64,000 nt of DNA from Pseudomonas denitrificans (nom. rej.) (GTDB taxonomy: Bacteria > Pseudomonadota > Gammaproteobacteria > Pseudomonadales > Pseudomonadaceae): NCBI RefSeq assembly GCF_008807415.1, contig NZ_CP043626.1:2108001-2172000 (forward strand). Reading direction: 5' to 3'. The position numbers were made by a program, and so were the translations under genes. The notes beneath the pieces were generated by a model that was not told where the DNA came from, made no database searches, and saw only the letters and a list, made by a program, of their open reading frames with translations. Shown here one piece after another: positions 35,136 to 43,717 of the stretch. How positions within the stretch are numbered: position 1 is the first letter of the stretch; the number at the start of each line of letters is the position of its first letter.

Positions 35136-36053
35136 ATGATCCTCCGCCCGCAAACCCCGACACTCTGGGTCCTGCTGTTCTCCCTCAAGGGTTCGATCAT
35201 CCCCGCCATCTGGCGCAAGGTGCTCTACACGGTACTGCTCAGCTCACTGGTGGTGGCCACCCACGGCACCCTGTATCACTACAAGGTGATCATCACCTCC
35301 ACGCCCTTCACCCTCTGGGGCCTGACGCTGGCGATCTTCCTCGGCTTCCGCAACAACGTCGCCTACCAGCGCTTCTGGGAAGCGCGCACGCTGTGGGGCG
35401 AACTGCTGATCGTCACCCGCAACCTGGCGCGGCAGACCCGCTCGCTCCTGCCGGACCTGGACAGCCAAGGCCGTCGCCAGCTGGGCAACCAGCTGATCGC
35501 CTTCAGCTACGCCCTGCGCGACCAGCTGCGCGGCACCCCGCAAAGCGAGGACGTGCGCCGCCTGCTGGGCGACGAAGCCGCCGCGCTGGCTACCAGCCGC
35601 AGCCCGACCAACGTGCTGCTCGCCAGCCTCGGCCAACGCTTCGCCGACCGTGGCCGCGCCAGTGGCGCCAGCGACATCACCCTGGCCGCCATCGACCAGC
35701 AGATGACCCGCCTGTCGTACGTGCTGGGTGGCTGCGAGCGCATCCGCAACACGCCGATCCCCTACCCGTACATCCTGATGCTGCACCGCATCGTGCACGT
35801 CTATTGCTTCCTGCTCCCGTTCTGCCTGGTGGACAGCATCGGCTGGTTCACCCCGCTGGCGGTGTGCGTGCTGGCCTACACCTTCTTCGGGCTGGACGCA
35901 CTGGGCGACCAGATCGCCGACCCTTTCGATACCCAACCCAACGACCTGCCGCTGGACGCCATGAGCCGCAACATGGAAATCGCCGTGCTGGAAATCCTCG
36001 GCGAGACCGACCTGCCTGAACCGCTGAAGCCGGTGGACGGCCTGCTGCTCTGA
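35136..36053 (+). CDS. Bestrophin family (UPF0187) membrane protein
   Basis: A 305-residue protein started at MILRPQTPTLW; the upstream part of the open frame is REP DNA. Family blocks seen are TPFTLWGLTLAIFLGFRNNVAYQRFWEAR (in two stretches), the paired C-terminal helices (IVHVYCFLLPFCLVDSIGW) and the acidic FFGLDALGDQIADPF motif. Bacterial bestrophins form pentameric channels; the Klebsiella one is cation-selective. No functional partner is nearby. Confidence 0.87.
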   Translation: MILRPQTPTLWVLLFSLKGSIIPAIWRKVLYTVLLSSLVVATHGTLYHYKVIITSTPFTLWGLTLAIFLGFRNNVAYQRFWEARTLWGELLIVTRNLARQTRSLLPDLDSQGRRQLGNQLIAFSYALRDQLRGTPQSEDVRRLLGDEAAALATSRSPTNVLLASLGQRFADRGRASGASDITLAAIDQQMTRLSYVLGGCERIRNTPIPYPYILMLHRIVHVYCFLLPFCLVDSIGWFTPLAVCVLAYTFFGLDALGDQIADPFDTQPNDLPLDAMSRNMEIAVLEILGETDLPEPLKPVDGLLL

Positions 36054-36074
36054 TCCGGACTTGAGGACCCCTGA

Positions 36075-36641
36075 ATGAACCACCTGAAAGACGTGCCGCT
36101 GAACAAGGCCTACCTGCTGCTCAACCACGGCCCGAGCACCATAGTCACCAGCGAGCACGAGGGTGTCGCCAACGTCATGGCCGCCGCCTGGGTCATGCCG
36201 CTGGACTTCGATCCGCCCAAGCTGATGCTGGTGCTCGACCGCAACACCTGGTCGCGCCATCTGGTGGAAGGCTCGGCCGCCTTCGTCATCCAGCTGCCGA
36301 CGCGCCAGCAGGCTGAGCTGACCCTGGCGGTTGGCTCGAGCAACGGTGGCGAAGGCAACAAGTTCGAGCAGCTGGACATTCGCACTTCCCGTGCGAAGCA
36401 GGTCGAGGCGCCGATCGTCGATGGCTGCGTCGCCTACCTGGAGTGCAAGGTGATCAGCGAGCCACACAACCAGGAGAAGTACGACCTGTTCATCGCCGAA
36501 GTAGTCGCCGCCTATGCGGATGAGCGCGCCTTCTCCAATGGCCGCTGGCACTTCCCCAGCGACGAGCTGCGCACCATTCATTACCAGGCCGGCGGCGCCT
36601 TCTTCGCCACCGGCGAGGCGTTCCAGGTCAGTCGGGGCTGA
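36075..36641 (+). CDS. Flavin reductase family protein (FMN-binding split barrel)
   Basis: A 188-residue flavoprotein, MNHLKDVPLNKAYL, with the split-barrel motifs GVANVMAAAWVMPLDFDPP and GSAAFVIQLP near residues 30–80. Such proteins reduce FMN for monooxygenases or act as stand-alone flavin enzymes. It lies 21 bp after the bestrophin gene and is probably cotranscribed. Its last 14 bp overlap the convergent CoA-transferase gene. Confidence 0.85.
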   Translation: MNHLKDVPLNKAYLLLNHGPSTIVTSEHEGVANVMAAAWVMPLDFDPPKLMLVLDRNTWSRHLVEGSAAFVIQLPTRQQAELTLAVGSSNGGEGNKFEQLDIRTSRAKQVEAPIVDGCVAYLECKVISEPHNQEKYDLFIAEVVAAYADERAFSNGRWHFPSDELRTIHYQAGGAFFATGEAFQVSRG

Positions 36642-38013
36642 CCGGCTGCCAGGTTGCCGGCGCCGAGCCCAGCTCGGAGGCCGGCAGCTCCCAGTAGAGC
36701 GGCGAGCCCGCGACCTGCAGCGGCGGACGCAAGCGCCGCGCGTGCCCCCAGGGCGTTGTCTCGATGCCCGGTGCCAGATCGGCGGTTGTCTCCGCCGCCA
36801 GCTCCAGCGAACCCACCGACGAAACTCCCGCCTCCAGCAGGCATTGCGCCGTGCGCGCCAGGGACAGGCGCCAACGACTCCCGCGGCCGCTACGCCGGCG
36901 CTCGGCCAATCCACGCAAGGCCGCCGCAGCGATCAGGTAGCCGGTGGCATGATCGAGCGCCTGCACCGGCAAGGGGACGGGTTTGTCTTCGCCCCGCCAG
37001 ACGCGCCCGGCCTCGGCGATGCCGCTGCTCATCTGCACCAGGCTGTCGAAACCGCGCCTGTCGCTCCAGGGGCCCGACCAGCCGTAGGCATTCAGGCTGA
37101 CATCCACCAATCCCGGCGCAATGGTCCGCCGTACATCGGCGCCGAACCCCAGGCGGTCCAGGGCATCGGCCCTATAGCCGTGCACCAGCACATCGGCGCT
37201 GGCGAGCAGCGCCTGGAAGCGCTCGCGGCCCGCAGGCTGGCGCAGGTCCAGACGCGCGCAGTGCTTGCCCAGGGTGACTTCCGGCACCACGCCAGGCTCA
37301 TCCCAATCCGGCGGATCGATGCGCAGGACCTCGGCGCCAAAGCCGGCAAGAAAGCGTGTGGCAATCGGCCCGGCCAGCACGCGCGTCAGGTCCAGCACGC
37401 GCAATCCGGCCAAGGGGCGCTCGCGGTCGATCTCGATATCCAGAGAAGGCGCGGACACCAGCTGGAGATCGCGCAATACCAGCGGCTCGCGGGCAACGGC
37501 GAGGCCTTGCGGGTGCTGTTTCCAGGCGTCCCAGGAGCGCATCTCGGCCGCACAGCCGCCTTCCTCCACGATCGCCAGTTCCAGTTCGCCCGCATCCCAA
37601 TTCGCCACGGCGTCTGCGACCCGATCACGATCATTCTCGGTACCGAGCACCCGAAGGGCAGCGGCGCGGTGATGCGGGGCATTGGTGTGCAGGCGAACCC
37701 AACCGTCGCGGGTGCGGTAGTTGCCGGCGATGGCGTCCCAGAGGTCGGGAGGCGTCCAGCCCTGGGCGCGCAAGGAAGTAGAGAACCAGAAGGAAGCCAG
37801 CCGGCGGTCCACGACCAGGGACGTGGCGGCACCGGAGTCCGGCTCCAGCCACTCGCCCAGCGCGAGCCCCGCGCTGGCGATGCCGGCGGCGGCCAGTTCG
37901 GTGACGAAGAAAGCCGAAGGCAGGGAGCCTTCGCTGCGAAAGGCCAGGTGACTCAGGCGTTCGGCCTGGCCGCCCAGGGCAATCCAAAGTCGCTCCGCTA
38001 GAACACGCTGCAT
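36628..38013 (-). CDS. CoA-transferase family III (CaiB/BaiF), long form
   Basis: A 461-residue protein, MQRVLAERLWIALG. The canonical family III start, LAGLRVLDLTRVLAGPIATRFLAGFGAEV (read in two parts), occurs only near residue 205, followed by LRIDPPDWDEP, ASADVLVHGYRADALDRLG and the GFDSLVQMSSGIA block. The first ~200 residues look like a degenerate copy of the same domain. Two-domain forms of this kind are annotated only generally as CoA transferases in pseudomonads. Substrates are unknown. The 3' end overlaps the flavin reductase gene. Confidence 0.84.
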   Translation of the reverse strand: MQRVLAERLWIALGGQAERLSHLAFRSEGSLPSAFFVTELAAAGIASAGLALGEWLEPDSGAATSLVVDRRLASFWFSTSLRAQGWTPPDLWDAIAGNYRTRDGWVRLHTNAPHHRAAALRVLGTENDRDRVADAVANWDAGELELAIVEEGGCAAEMRSWDAWKQHPQGLAVAREPLVLRDLQLVSAPSLDIEIDRERPLAGLRVLDLTRVLAGPIATRFLAGFGAEVLRIDPPDWDEPGVVPEVTLGKHCARLDLRQPAGRERFQALLASADVLVHGYRADALDRLGFGADVRRTIAPGLVDVSLNAYGWSGPWSDRRGFDSLVQMSSGIAEAGRVWRGEDKPVPLPVQALDHATGYLIAAAALRGLAERRRSGRGSRWRLSLARTAQCLLEAGVSSVGSLELAAETTADLAPGIETTPWGHARRLRPPLQVAGSPLYWELPASELGSAPATWQPVSPD

Positions 38014-38093
38014 CTCTATCTCCGCCTTTTCCTTGGAATTTCACCTTAGCCGCGCAGCGTCAGACGGGCGAGCCGACCTTGGTCGACAGGCAA

Positions 38094-38122
38094 TAAAAAG
38101 CCCGCAATCAAGCGGGCTTATT
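38094..38122 (-). terminator. Rho-independent terminator of the minus-strand lipoprotein gene
   Basis: Read on the minus strand, AGCCCGC–TTGATT–GCGGGCT is followed by TTTTTATT. It lies about 120 bp after the lipoprotein stop. The plus-strand reading has a weak tail. Confidence 0.75.
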
Positions 38123-38238
38123 CGATGGGGAGCTAGTCCTTTAGCTGGTTTTCATCCTCTGCCCCGAGTGTGAAAAAAACGTGAAGCGAGGGGCAGCCGA
38201 AACATTTTGTTGGAGATCCACTCTCTGGAGGCTAGCGC

Positions 38239-38619
38239 TCAGCTCGAATAGTCCAGCGCGGTCCAGACGCGGCTGAGCCCATCGCTGATCTGGCAGCTCG
38301 ACAGGTCATCCGCTGCACCCCGCGAGGACAGACGCACGGTGGAGTCGCCCTCGCCTTCAGTCAGCCACTGCAGGCGGCCACAGTTGGGCGTGTCGATCAC
38401 ATAGCTGGCGGCGATGGCCGAGCGCTCCTTCGGCAGGCGGATGGCGTCGCGTACCGTGCCGCGCTCCTCGATGCGCTTGCCGTCGGCCACCAGCACGGCC
38501 CAGGCCTCCTCGCCCTCGATGATGAGGTAGGCGCCATTGGCGCGCGGGACGTCCGCCTGGGGCTGGGCACAACCCGCCAGCATCGCCACACCTGCGCAAA
38601 GCATCAGTTTCTGCAGCAT
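38239..38619 (-). CDS. Small predicted lipoprotein
   Basis: A 126-residue protein, MLQKLMLCAG, with a signal peptide and lipobox LAGC at residues 14–17 (GVAMLAGCAQPQ). The ATG at 38619 is eight bases from AGGAG; an ATG two codons earlier is too close. Two later cysteines (PNCGRLQ, SSCQIS) may form a disulphide. No family is recognised. A LexA-box-like palindrome lies 100 bp upstream, shared with the divergent gene at 38842. Confidence 0.78.
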   Translation of the reverse strand: MLQKLMLCAGVAMLAGCAQPQADVPRANGAYLIIEGEEAWAVLVADGKRIEERGTVRDAIRLPKERSAIAASYVIDTPNCGRLQWLTEGEGDSTVRLSSRGAADDLSSCQISDGLSRVWTALDYSS

Positions 38620-38718
38620 CGCCATCGCTCCTGTTCTTCGAAGAGTGCCCGCCAGGCCAGTGGCGACGGGCACTTCAGGGTTTCTGTCAGACCGCGAGAG
38701 GGATACTAGGAGAAAATA

Positions 38719-38734
38719 CTGTTCATGCATACAG
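38719..38734. promoter_or_regulatory. LexA-box-like operator
   Basis: CTGTTCATGCATACAG matches the gammaproteobacterial SOS box CTGT-N8-ACAG. The symmetry extends to AAATACTGT...ACAGTATTT (38714–38739), nine paired bases on each side. It lies between the divergent lipoprotein gene (start 38619) and the 104-residue gene at 38842. Confidence 0.75.
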
Positions 38735-38841
38735 TATTTTGCGAAAATTTTTTAAACCTCGACGAAAGGCCACAGTCCATTGGCTACGTCGATCACCTCG
38801 GATCACAGGGCATGGGCCAGAACCCCATTGAGGAGCAAGCG

Positions 38842-39156
38842 ATGGTGAGCATCCATCAGCTGAAATACACCGTGAACCACATGGCCATCGATGAAGTCAG
38901 CGAAGCCGTATCGGAACTGCTGCTGGAGGGATTGGTCACAGAGGGCAAGACGCCCTTCAGCCGCACCCACTTCAACGTCTGCTTCGCGGAAATCGAGGCC
39001 CTGATGCAGCGCGCCGGCTATCACCGGCCGCTGGATGTGGTGGGCTACCAGGGCCAGGCCTATGCCATGTTCGATCCCAGTCGCTGGGATGCCGTGGAAG
39101 TCCTGCGCTGGCTGAAGGAGTACGTCGAGGAATCGAAGGCGGTCAGCACCGCCTGA
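38842..39156 (+). CDS. Hypothetical protein, probably SOS-regulated
   Basis: A 104-residue protein. The start MVSIHQLKY is preferred because TTGAGGAGC lies seven bases before it; upstream in-frame starts (38812, 38725) would put the LexA box inside the gene. It is acidic, soluble, with amphipathic helices (IDEVSEAVSELLLEGL, AVEVLRWLKEYVEE) and a central RTHFNVCFAEIEALMQRAGY. I do not recognise a family. A LexA-box palindrome 108 bp upstream suggests induction by DNA damage. I recall orphan small genes in the P. aeruginosa LexA regulon, but cannot match this one by sequence. Confidence 0.75.
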   Translation: MVSIHQLKYTVNHMAIDEVSEAVSELLLEGLVTEGKTPFSRTHFNVCFAEIEALMQRAGYHRPLDVVGYQGQAYAMFDPSRWDAVEVLRWLKEYVEESKAVSTA

Positions 39157-39269
39157 GCGCGCGGGCTTTTTCGCAGGTCGCGGTTGCGGGAGCAGCGACT
39201 TGCGAAGGCCCACCCGGCGCACTAATGTCCCATGCACTTTTCCACGCTTGCCGAATCAAGGACGATTCC

Positions 39270-39455
39270 ATGAGCGACCCTTCCGCCGACGACAGCTGGC
39301 TCTGGGCCTACCGCAAACTCCGTAGCTGGGATGTGGGCCGGGTCAGCTCCGCGTTCCTTGCCACACTCTTCCACTGGCGCGGCGATACCGGGCTGTTCTA
39401 CAGCCACGGCGGCCTGCGCAAATCCCGCCTGACCCGCGACGACCTGATCGACTGA
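39270..39455 (+). CDS. Small hypothetical protein
   Basis: A 61-residue protein, MSDPSADDSWLWAYRKLRSW, rich in Trp and Arg and ending DDLID. No signal peptide. No family recognised. The ATG at 39270 lies after an AAGGACG-like purine stretch; a longer frame from 39225 is possible. Confidence 0.55.
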   Translation: MSDPSADDSWLWAYRKLRSWDVGRVSSAFLATLFHWRGDTGLFYSHGGLRKSRLTRDDLID

Positions 39456-39461
39456 TCCGAC

Positions 39462-39827
39462 CTACTGCTGCTGGTAATAGCCATTACCGCGCGGATAGAC
39501 CGCGCCGTTGGGGTATTCGATGCTCTGCCGGATGCCACCGCTGCCCTGGTCGATGATCACCGTGCCCGAGCGCGTCTCGCCGTAGCTGCGCGGCACCTGC
39601 ACACCGCCATAACCGTCATTGCGCTGCCAACTGGAGGAACTCTCCACGCTGCCGCTCGCACCCGGGCTGATGTAGATGCGCTGGATCACTGGCGGCGACT
39701 GCTGCCAGTGCGGCTGGCCCTGATAGTTCTGCTGGGACTGTCTTTCCTGCGTGGAAAACTGCTGCGCGTAGACGGGTAGCGCCAGGGCACAACAGGCGAT
39801 TGCCCCAAGGATTCTGAGACCGATCAT
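39462..39827 (-). CDS. Secreted Gln/Gly/Ser-rich hypothetical protein
   Basis: A 121-residue protein, MIGLRILGAIACCALALPVYAQQ, with a clear signal peptide cleaved after VYA. The mature chain is low-complexity (QERQSQQNYQGQ, GSVESSSSWQRND, NGYYQQQ) and probably flexible. GGGAG upstream supports the start. It may be an envelope-associated protein; no function is assigned. Confidence 0.7.
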   Translation of the reverse strand: MIGLRILGAIACCALALPVYAQQFSTQERQSQQNYQGQPHWQQSPPVIQRIYISPGASGSVESSSSWQRNDGYGGVQVPRSYGETRSGTVIIDQGSGGIRQSIEYPNGAVYPRGNGYYQQQ

Positions 39828-40273
39828 GGCGATCTCCCGACTGGTGGAAAGGCTCCAGCTTACCAAGCCTCGCCGCTCAGTACAGAGCGGTGCGCAAATT
39901 CAATATATATCGTTATATATCAATACTTTAAAACACAAACTTCATGTCACCTATAGGAAAAACCCTCCTCAGGGGGCTGCTTGCCACCATAGCCCCGTAC
40001 GACTCCCTCATCCCTCGTTTAAACAACCGGATAGCGTCGATTCTTAAAGCTTTTTATAGAATATTTTTCCCTTTAAAAACAATAAGATAAATAGCTTTTC
40101 TAAACCTTTACAGGAGACATTAGAGGCCTGCTGCGAAGCGTTCCCAGCGGGCGCATGCCGCGGCGGCCCGGCCACGCCTCCAGCCGGGAAATCCAGCCCT
40201 TGCCATTCCATTGCCACGATTGGCATTTCTTTCTCAATCAGTAAGATGCAGCGACTTTCGTAAGGAACGCCTC
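39828..40273. other. Gene-free AT-rich interval
   Basis: 446 bp without a supported gene. Positions about 39895–40105 are strikingly AT-rich for this genome (ATATATATCGTTATATATC, then long A/T runs). Positions 40119–40205 return to high GC. No tRNA, IS end or terminator with a T-run was recognised. It could hold promoters for the flanking genes. Confidence 0.5.
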
Positions 40274-40987
40274 ATGTTCGGACGCTGCCTGACCCTGCTG
40301 CTGATCCTCGCCATCCCCACCGTCGCCTCCGCCGCCGCCCCGCGCACTTTCGAGGAAGCCAAGAAGGTCGGGCGCAAGCTGTATGCCCGCCAGTCGGTGG
40401 AGTTCTATTGTGGCTGCCGCTACAACGGCACCAAGGTCGACCTGAAGAGCTGCGGCTATACCCCGCGCAAGAATGCCAACCGGGCTTCGCGCATCGAGTG
40501 GGAGCACATTGTCCCCGCGTGGGTGATCGGCCATCAGCGTCAGTGCTGGCAGAGCGGCGGGCGCAAGAACTGCTCGCGCAATGACCGGGTGTACCAGAAG
40601 GCCGAGGCCGACCTGCACAACCTGGTGCCAAGCATCGGCGAAGTGAACGGTGATCGGAACAACTTCAGCTTCGGCTGGCTGCAGCAGAAGCCCTCGCAGT
40701 ACGGCGCCTGCCCGATGGTGGTGGACTTCAAGGCGCGCAAGGCCATGCCTCGCCCGCAGATTCGCGGCATGATCGCCCGCACCTACTTCTACATGAGCGA
40801 CCGCTACGGCCTGAAGCTGTCCAACCAGGACCGCCAGCTGTTCACCGCCTGGAGCAAGCAGTACCCGGTGGAAGCCTGGGAGCGGCAGCGAAACCAGATG
40901 GTTGGCTGCGTGATGGGCTGGGGCAACCCTTATGTCGGCCCGATCGAAACCGACCGCTGCCCGACGCCGAAAGTGGCCAGGCGCTGA
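40274..40987 (+). CDS. Endonuclease I family secreted nuclease
   Basis: A 237-residue exported nuclease. A signal peptide (LLLILAIPTVASAAA) is followed by TFEEAKKVGRKLYA and the EndA/Dns core: RIEWEHIVPAW with the catalytic His, then EADLHNLVPSIGEVNGDRNNFSFG that binds the metal. Many cysteines (YCGCRYNG, KSCGY, QCWQSGG, NCSRND) indicate disulphides in the periplasm. Such enzymes degrade extracellular or periplasmic DNA. The start at 40274 follows AAGGAACG. Confidence 0.9.
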   Translation: MFGRCLTLLLILAIPTVASAAAPRTFEEAKKVGRKLYARQSVEFYCGCRYNGTKVDLKSCGYTPRKNANRASRIEWEHIVPAWVIGHQRQCWQSGGRKNCSRNDRVYQKAEADLHNLVPSIGEVNGDRNNFSFGWLQQKPSQYGACPMVVDFKARKAMPRPQIRGMIARTYFYMSDRYGLKLSNQDRQLFTAWSKQYPVEAWERQRNQMVGCVMGWGNPYVGPIETDRCPTPKVARR

Positions 40988-41075
40988 AGCCTGGCGACAG
41001 CCGCAGGCGCCAGCAGTAGACTCCGACAGCCGTCCCGCGTGACGAGCCCACCTTTATCTGTCTGGAGTACGCAGC

Positions 41076-41582
41076 ATGTCCCTCTCGATCTACCAGGCTT
41101 CCGTTCCCGTCTTCATCCGCATGCTCGGCAACCTCTCGGTGATCCTCACCAAGGCTGCCGAGCACGCTCAGGCCAAGTCCATCGACCCTTCCGTCCTGAT
41201 CAACGCCCGCCTCGCCCCGGACATGTTCGCCCTGGCTCGCCAGGTGCAGATCGCCTCCGACTCCGCCAAGGGCGCCGGCGCGCGTCTGGCCGGCGTAGAT
41301 GTGCCGAGCTACGCCGATGACGAAACCACCTTCGACCAACTGCAGACACGCATCGCCAAGACCATCGAGTTCCTCAAGACCCTCAAGCCCGAGCAATTCG
41401 AAGGCGCCGAAGACCGCACCATCGAACTGAAGCTGCGCACCCGCGAAGTCAGCTTCAAGGGCTCGGACTTCCTGCTGGGCTTCGTCAACCCGAACTTCTA
41501 TTTCCACATCACCACGGCCTACGACATCCTTCGCCACAACGGCGTGGAAGTCGGCAAGATGGATTACCTGGGCGGCGTCTGA
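41076..41582 (+). CDS. DUF1993 family protein
   Basis: A 168-residue all-helical protein, MSLSIYQASVPVFIRML. Its pattern (LTKAAEHAQAKSIDPSVLINARLAPDMF in helices 1–2, FKGSDFLLGFVNPNFYFHITTAYDILRHNGV at the end) matches DUF1993, a DinB-like four-helix family. The final HITTAYDILRHNG is the most conserved part. Function unknown. It is convergent with the Lrp-type regulator. Confidence 0.85.
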   Translation: MSLSIYQASVPVFIRMLGNLSVILTKAAEHAQAKSIDPSVLINARLAPDMFALARQVQIASDSAKGAGARLAGVDVPSYADDETTFDQLQTRIAKTIEFLKTLKPEQFEGAEDRTIELKLRTREVSFKGSDFLLGFVNPNFYFHITTAYDILRHNGVEVGKMDYLGGV

Positions 41583-41613
41583 CCGCCCCGGGCGCTGGCG
41601 TCCCCGGCGCCCT

Positions 41614-42087
41614 TCAGCCGCGCGGCAGCGGCAACGTGGTGGTGGACTTGATCTCCGAGAGCGCCACGATGGAGTTGATCTCCTGGACCCCCGGCACCTG
41701 GGACAGCCGTTCGAAGAAGAAGCGCTCATACGCCTCCACATCTTCCGTGACGATGCGCAGCATGAAGTCCACGGCGCCCATCAGGACATGGCACTCCAGC
41801 ACCTCGGGAAACGCCTCCATGGCCTGAGCGAAATCCGTCAGGTGATTGCGCCCGTGGGCGTTGAGCTTCACCTGGGCGAATATCTGGGTATTCAGGCCGA
41901 TCTTCTTGCGATCCAGCAGGGTCACCTGCTTGCGGATCACCCCTTCCTCCTTCAACCGCTGAATCCGCCGCCAGCACGGTGACTGGGACAGGCCGATACG
42001 TTCGGCGATCTCCGCCGTGGAAAGAGTGGCCTCGTCCTGCAGCAAGGCGAGGATCTTGCGGTCATGGGCATCCAGCGAAACAGGCAT
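41614..42087 (-). CDS. Lrp/AsnC family transcriptional regulator
   Basis: A 157-residue regulator, MPVSLDAHDRKILALLQ. The N-terminal helix-turn-helix (TAEIAERIGLSQSPCWRRI) is at residues 24–42 and the RAM ligand-binding domain follows (VECHVLMGAVDFMLRIV region). Such proteins sense amino acids. The gene is divergent from the 42220 gene across a 130-bp AT-leaning region likely to be its operator. Confidence 0.9.
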   Translation of the reverse strand: MPVSLDAHDRKILALLQDEATLSTAEIAERIGLSQSPCWRRIQRLKEEGVIRKQVTLLDRKKIGLNTQIFAQVKLNAHGRNHLTDFAQAMEAFPEVLECHVLMGAVDFMLRIVTEDVEAYERFFFERLSQVPGVQEINSIVALSEIKSTTTLPLPRG

Positions 42088-42219
42088 AGATGATTCGTCC
42101 TGTGTAAATTCAGAGAATCATTAATGCACAAATTACCGCCACATGGCCAAAAACAGGCAAATAAATCCTCGGTATGGGCCGCAGAATATTCCTCACTCCC
42201 CCTGCATCGGCCAGCCGTC

Positions 42220-42555
42220 ATGACGCTCCCAGCTCTCCATCTCGTCGAGTTCCCCCTGGATCAACAGGACCGCCCGGTTCCCACCGAAGCGGCCGCCGAC
42301 GTGCGCTACCTGATTCGCGCCGAGATCGACGCCGACATTCTCTGCCGCCTGCTGAACCAGTTCGCGCTTCAGGGCCACGTCCCGGCCGAAGTCGAGTCCT
42401 CTCGCCGGGAGGACTGGATGGACATTGCCCTGCGGGTGAACACCCTGCCGCGCTACCGTGCCGAGGTCATCGCACAGCGCATGCGCGGCATGGTCAGCGT
42501 GTGCTCCGTCGATCTGCACGTACAAGGTACGGAAACTGTCCTTTCAGCGACATAA
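42220..42555 (+). CDS. Hypothetical protein
   Basis: A 111-residue soluble protein started at MTLPALHLVEF. The longer open frame begins inside the Lrp operator region and is rejected. The chain is acidic with AADVRYLIRAEIDADILCRLLNQFALQG and a central DWMDIALRVNTLPRYRAEVIA. By position it corresponds to the hypothetical gene I recall between the Lrp-type gene and the BASS transporter in P. aeruginosa. No function known. Confidence 0.7.
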   Translation: MTLPALHLVEFPLDQQDRPVPTEAAADVRYLIRAEIDADILCRLLNQFALQGHVPAEVESSRREDWMDIALRVNTLPRYRAEVIAQRMRGMVSVCSVDLHVQGTETVLSAT

Positions 42556-42653
42556 GCTGGCTTTCTGGCGTTAGCCGGCACATCCTCCCGGGCTTAGAGT
42601 GCGAACCTGACCCTAGCGGTCTTTCACACACAACAACGATGAGAGATGTGCCC

Positions 42654-43652
42654 ATGGCTCGCCCACGCCTGCTCCCCGACAACTTCACCCTGGCGCTGAT
42701 CGCCACCGTGACCGTTGCCAGCCTGCTGCCCTGCGAAGGCACCGCCGCCGTGATCTTCGGCTGGATCACCAACCTGGGCATCGCGCTGCTGTTCTTCCTC
42801 CACGGTGCGAAGCTGTCGCGCCAGGCGATCATCGCCGGCGCCACCCACTGGCGCCTGCACCTGCTGGTGTTCGCCTGCACCTTCATTCTCTTCCCGATCC
42901 TCGGCATGGCGCTCAAGCCGGTCCTGTCGCCCCTGGTGACCCCGGACCTGTACCTGGGCATGCTCTACCTCTGCGCCCTGCCGGCTACCGTGCAGTCGTC
43001 CATCGCCTTCACCTCGCTGGCGCGCGGCAACGTGCCTGCCGCGATCTGCAGCGCCTCGGCCTCCAGCCTGATGGGCGTGTTCCTCACCCCGCTGCTGGTG
43101 CAACTGCTGATCGGCGCCCACGGCGACACCGGCATATCGACCCTCGACGCCATTGGCAAGATCACCCTGCAACTGCTGGTGCCCTTCGTGGCGGGCCAAC
43201 TGCTGCGCACCTGGATCGGCGCCTGGGTCGAGCGCAACAAGCCGGTGCTGAAGTACGTCGACCAGGGCTCGATCCTGCTGGTGGTCTACACCGCCTTCAG
43301 TGCCGCTGTGATCCAGGGCCTCTGGCACCAGATCCCGCTGCCCGCCCTGGCCGGCCTGGTCGTCGCCTGCTGCGTACTGCTGGCCCTGGCACTGATCGCC
43401 ACCAACCTGCTCGGCCGCTACCTGGGCTTTTCCCTGGAAGACCGCATCACCATCGTCTTCTGCGGTTCGAAGAAGAGCCTTGCCACCGGCGTGCCCATGG
43501 CCTCGGTGCTGTTCGCCAGCAGTACGGTCGGTGTGATCCTGCTGCCGCTGATGCTGTTCCACCAGATCCAGCTGATGGTCTGTGCCGTGCTCGCCCAGCG
43601 CTACGCGCAGCGCCAGGAAGACAGCCACGCCTCGCTGGAACGCAGTAACTGA
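42654..43652 (+). CDS. Bile acid:sodium symporter (BASS) family transporter, YfeH-like
   Basis: A 332-residue membrane protein with about ten hydrophobic segments, started at MARPRLLPDNF (an ATG five codons earlier is possible). The family's FLHGAKLSRQAI and SLMGVFLTPLLVQLL blocks and the C-terminal VFCGSKKSLATGVPMA are typical of the SBF-like YfeH branch. The substrate, probably an organic anion, is unknown. A bidirectional terminator separates it from gor. Confidence 0.87.
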   Translation: MARPRLLPDNFTLALIATVTVASLLPCEGTAAVIFGWITNLGIALLFFLHGAKLSRQAIIAGATHWRLHLLVFACTFILFPILGMALKPVLSPLVTPDLYLGMLYLCALPATVQSSIAFTSLARGNVPAAICSASASSLMGVFLTPLLVQLLIGAHGDTGISTLDAIGKITLQLLVPFVAGQLLRTWIGAWVERNKPVLKYVDQGSILLVVYTAFSAAVIQGLWHQIPLPALAGLVVACCVLLALALIATNLLGRYLGFSLEDRITIVFCGSKKSLATGVPMASVLFASSTVGVILLPLMLFHQIQLMVCAVLAQRYAQRQEDSHASLERSN

Positions 43653-43670
43653 CGACGACCTGACGCCCAC

Positions 43671-43705
43671 AAAAAAGCCGGTGCATCTGCACCGGCTTTT
43701 TTATT
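43671..43705. terminator. Bidirectional terminator between the BASS gene and gor
   Basis: AAAAAAGCCGGTGC–ATCT–GCACCGGCTTTTTT is a perfect inverted repeat with T-runs in both directions, between convergent genes. Confidence 0.92.
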
Positions 43706-43717
43706 GCTGCCTCGCTG

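Noticed and set aside
42124..42219. Upstream extension of the 42220 gene
   Set aside because: An open frame starts at 42124, but it covers the AT-leaning operator region next to the divergent Lrp gene and lacks a ribosome site.
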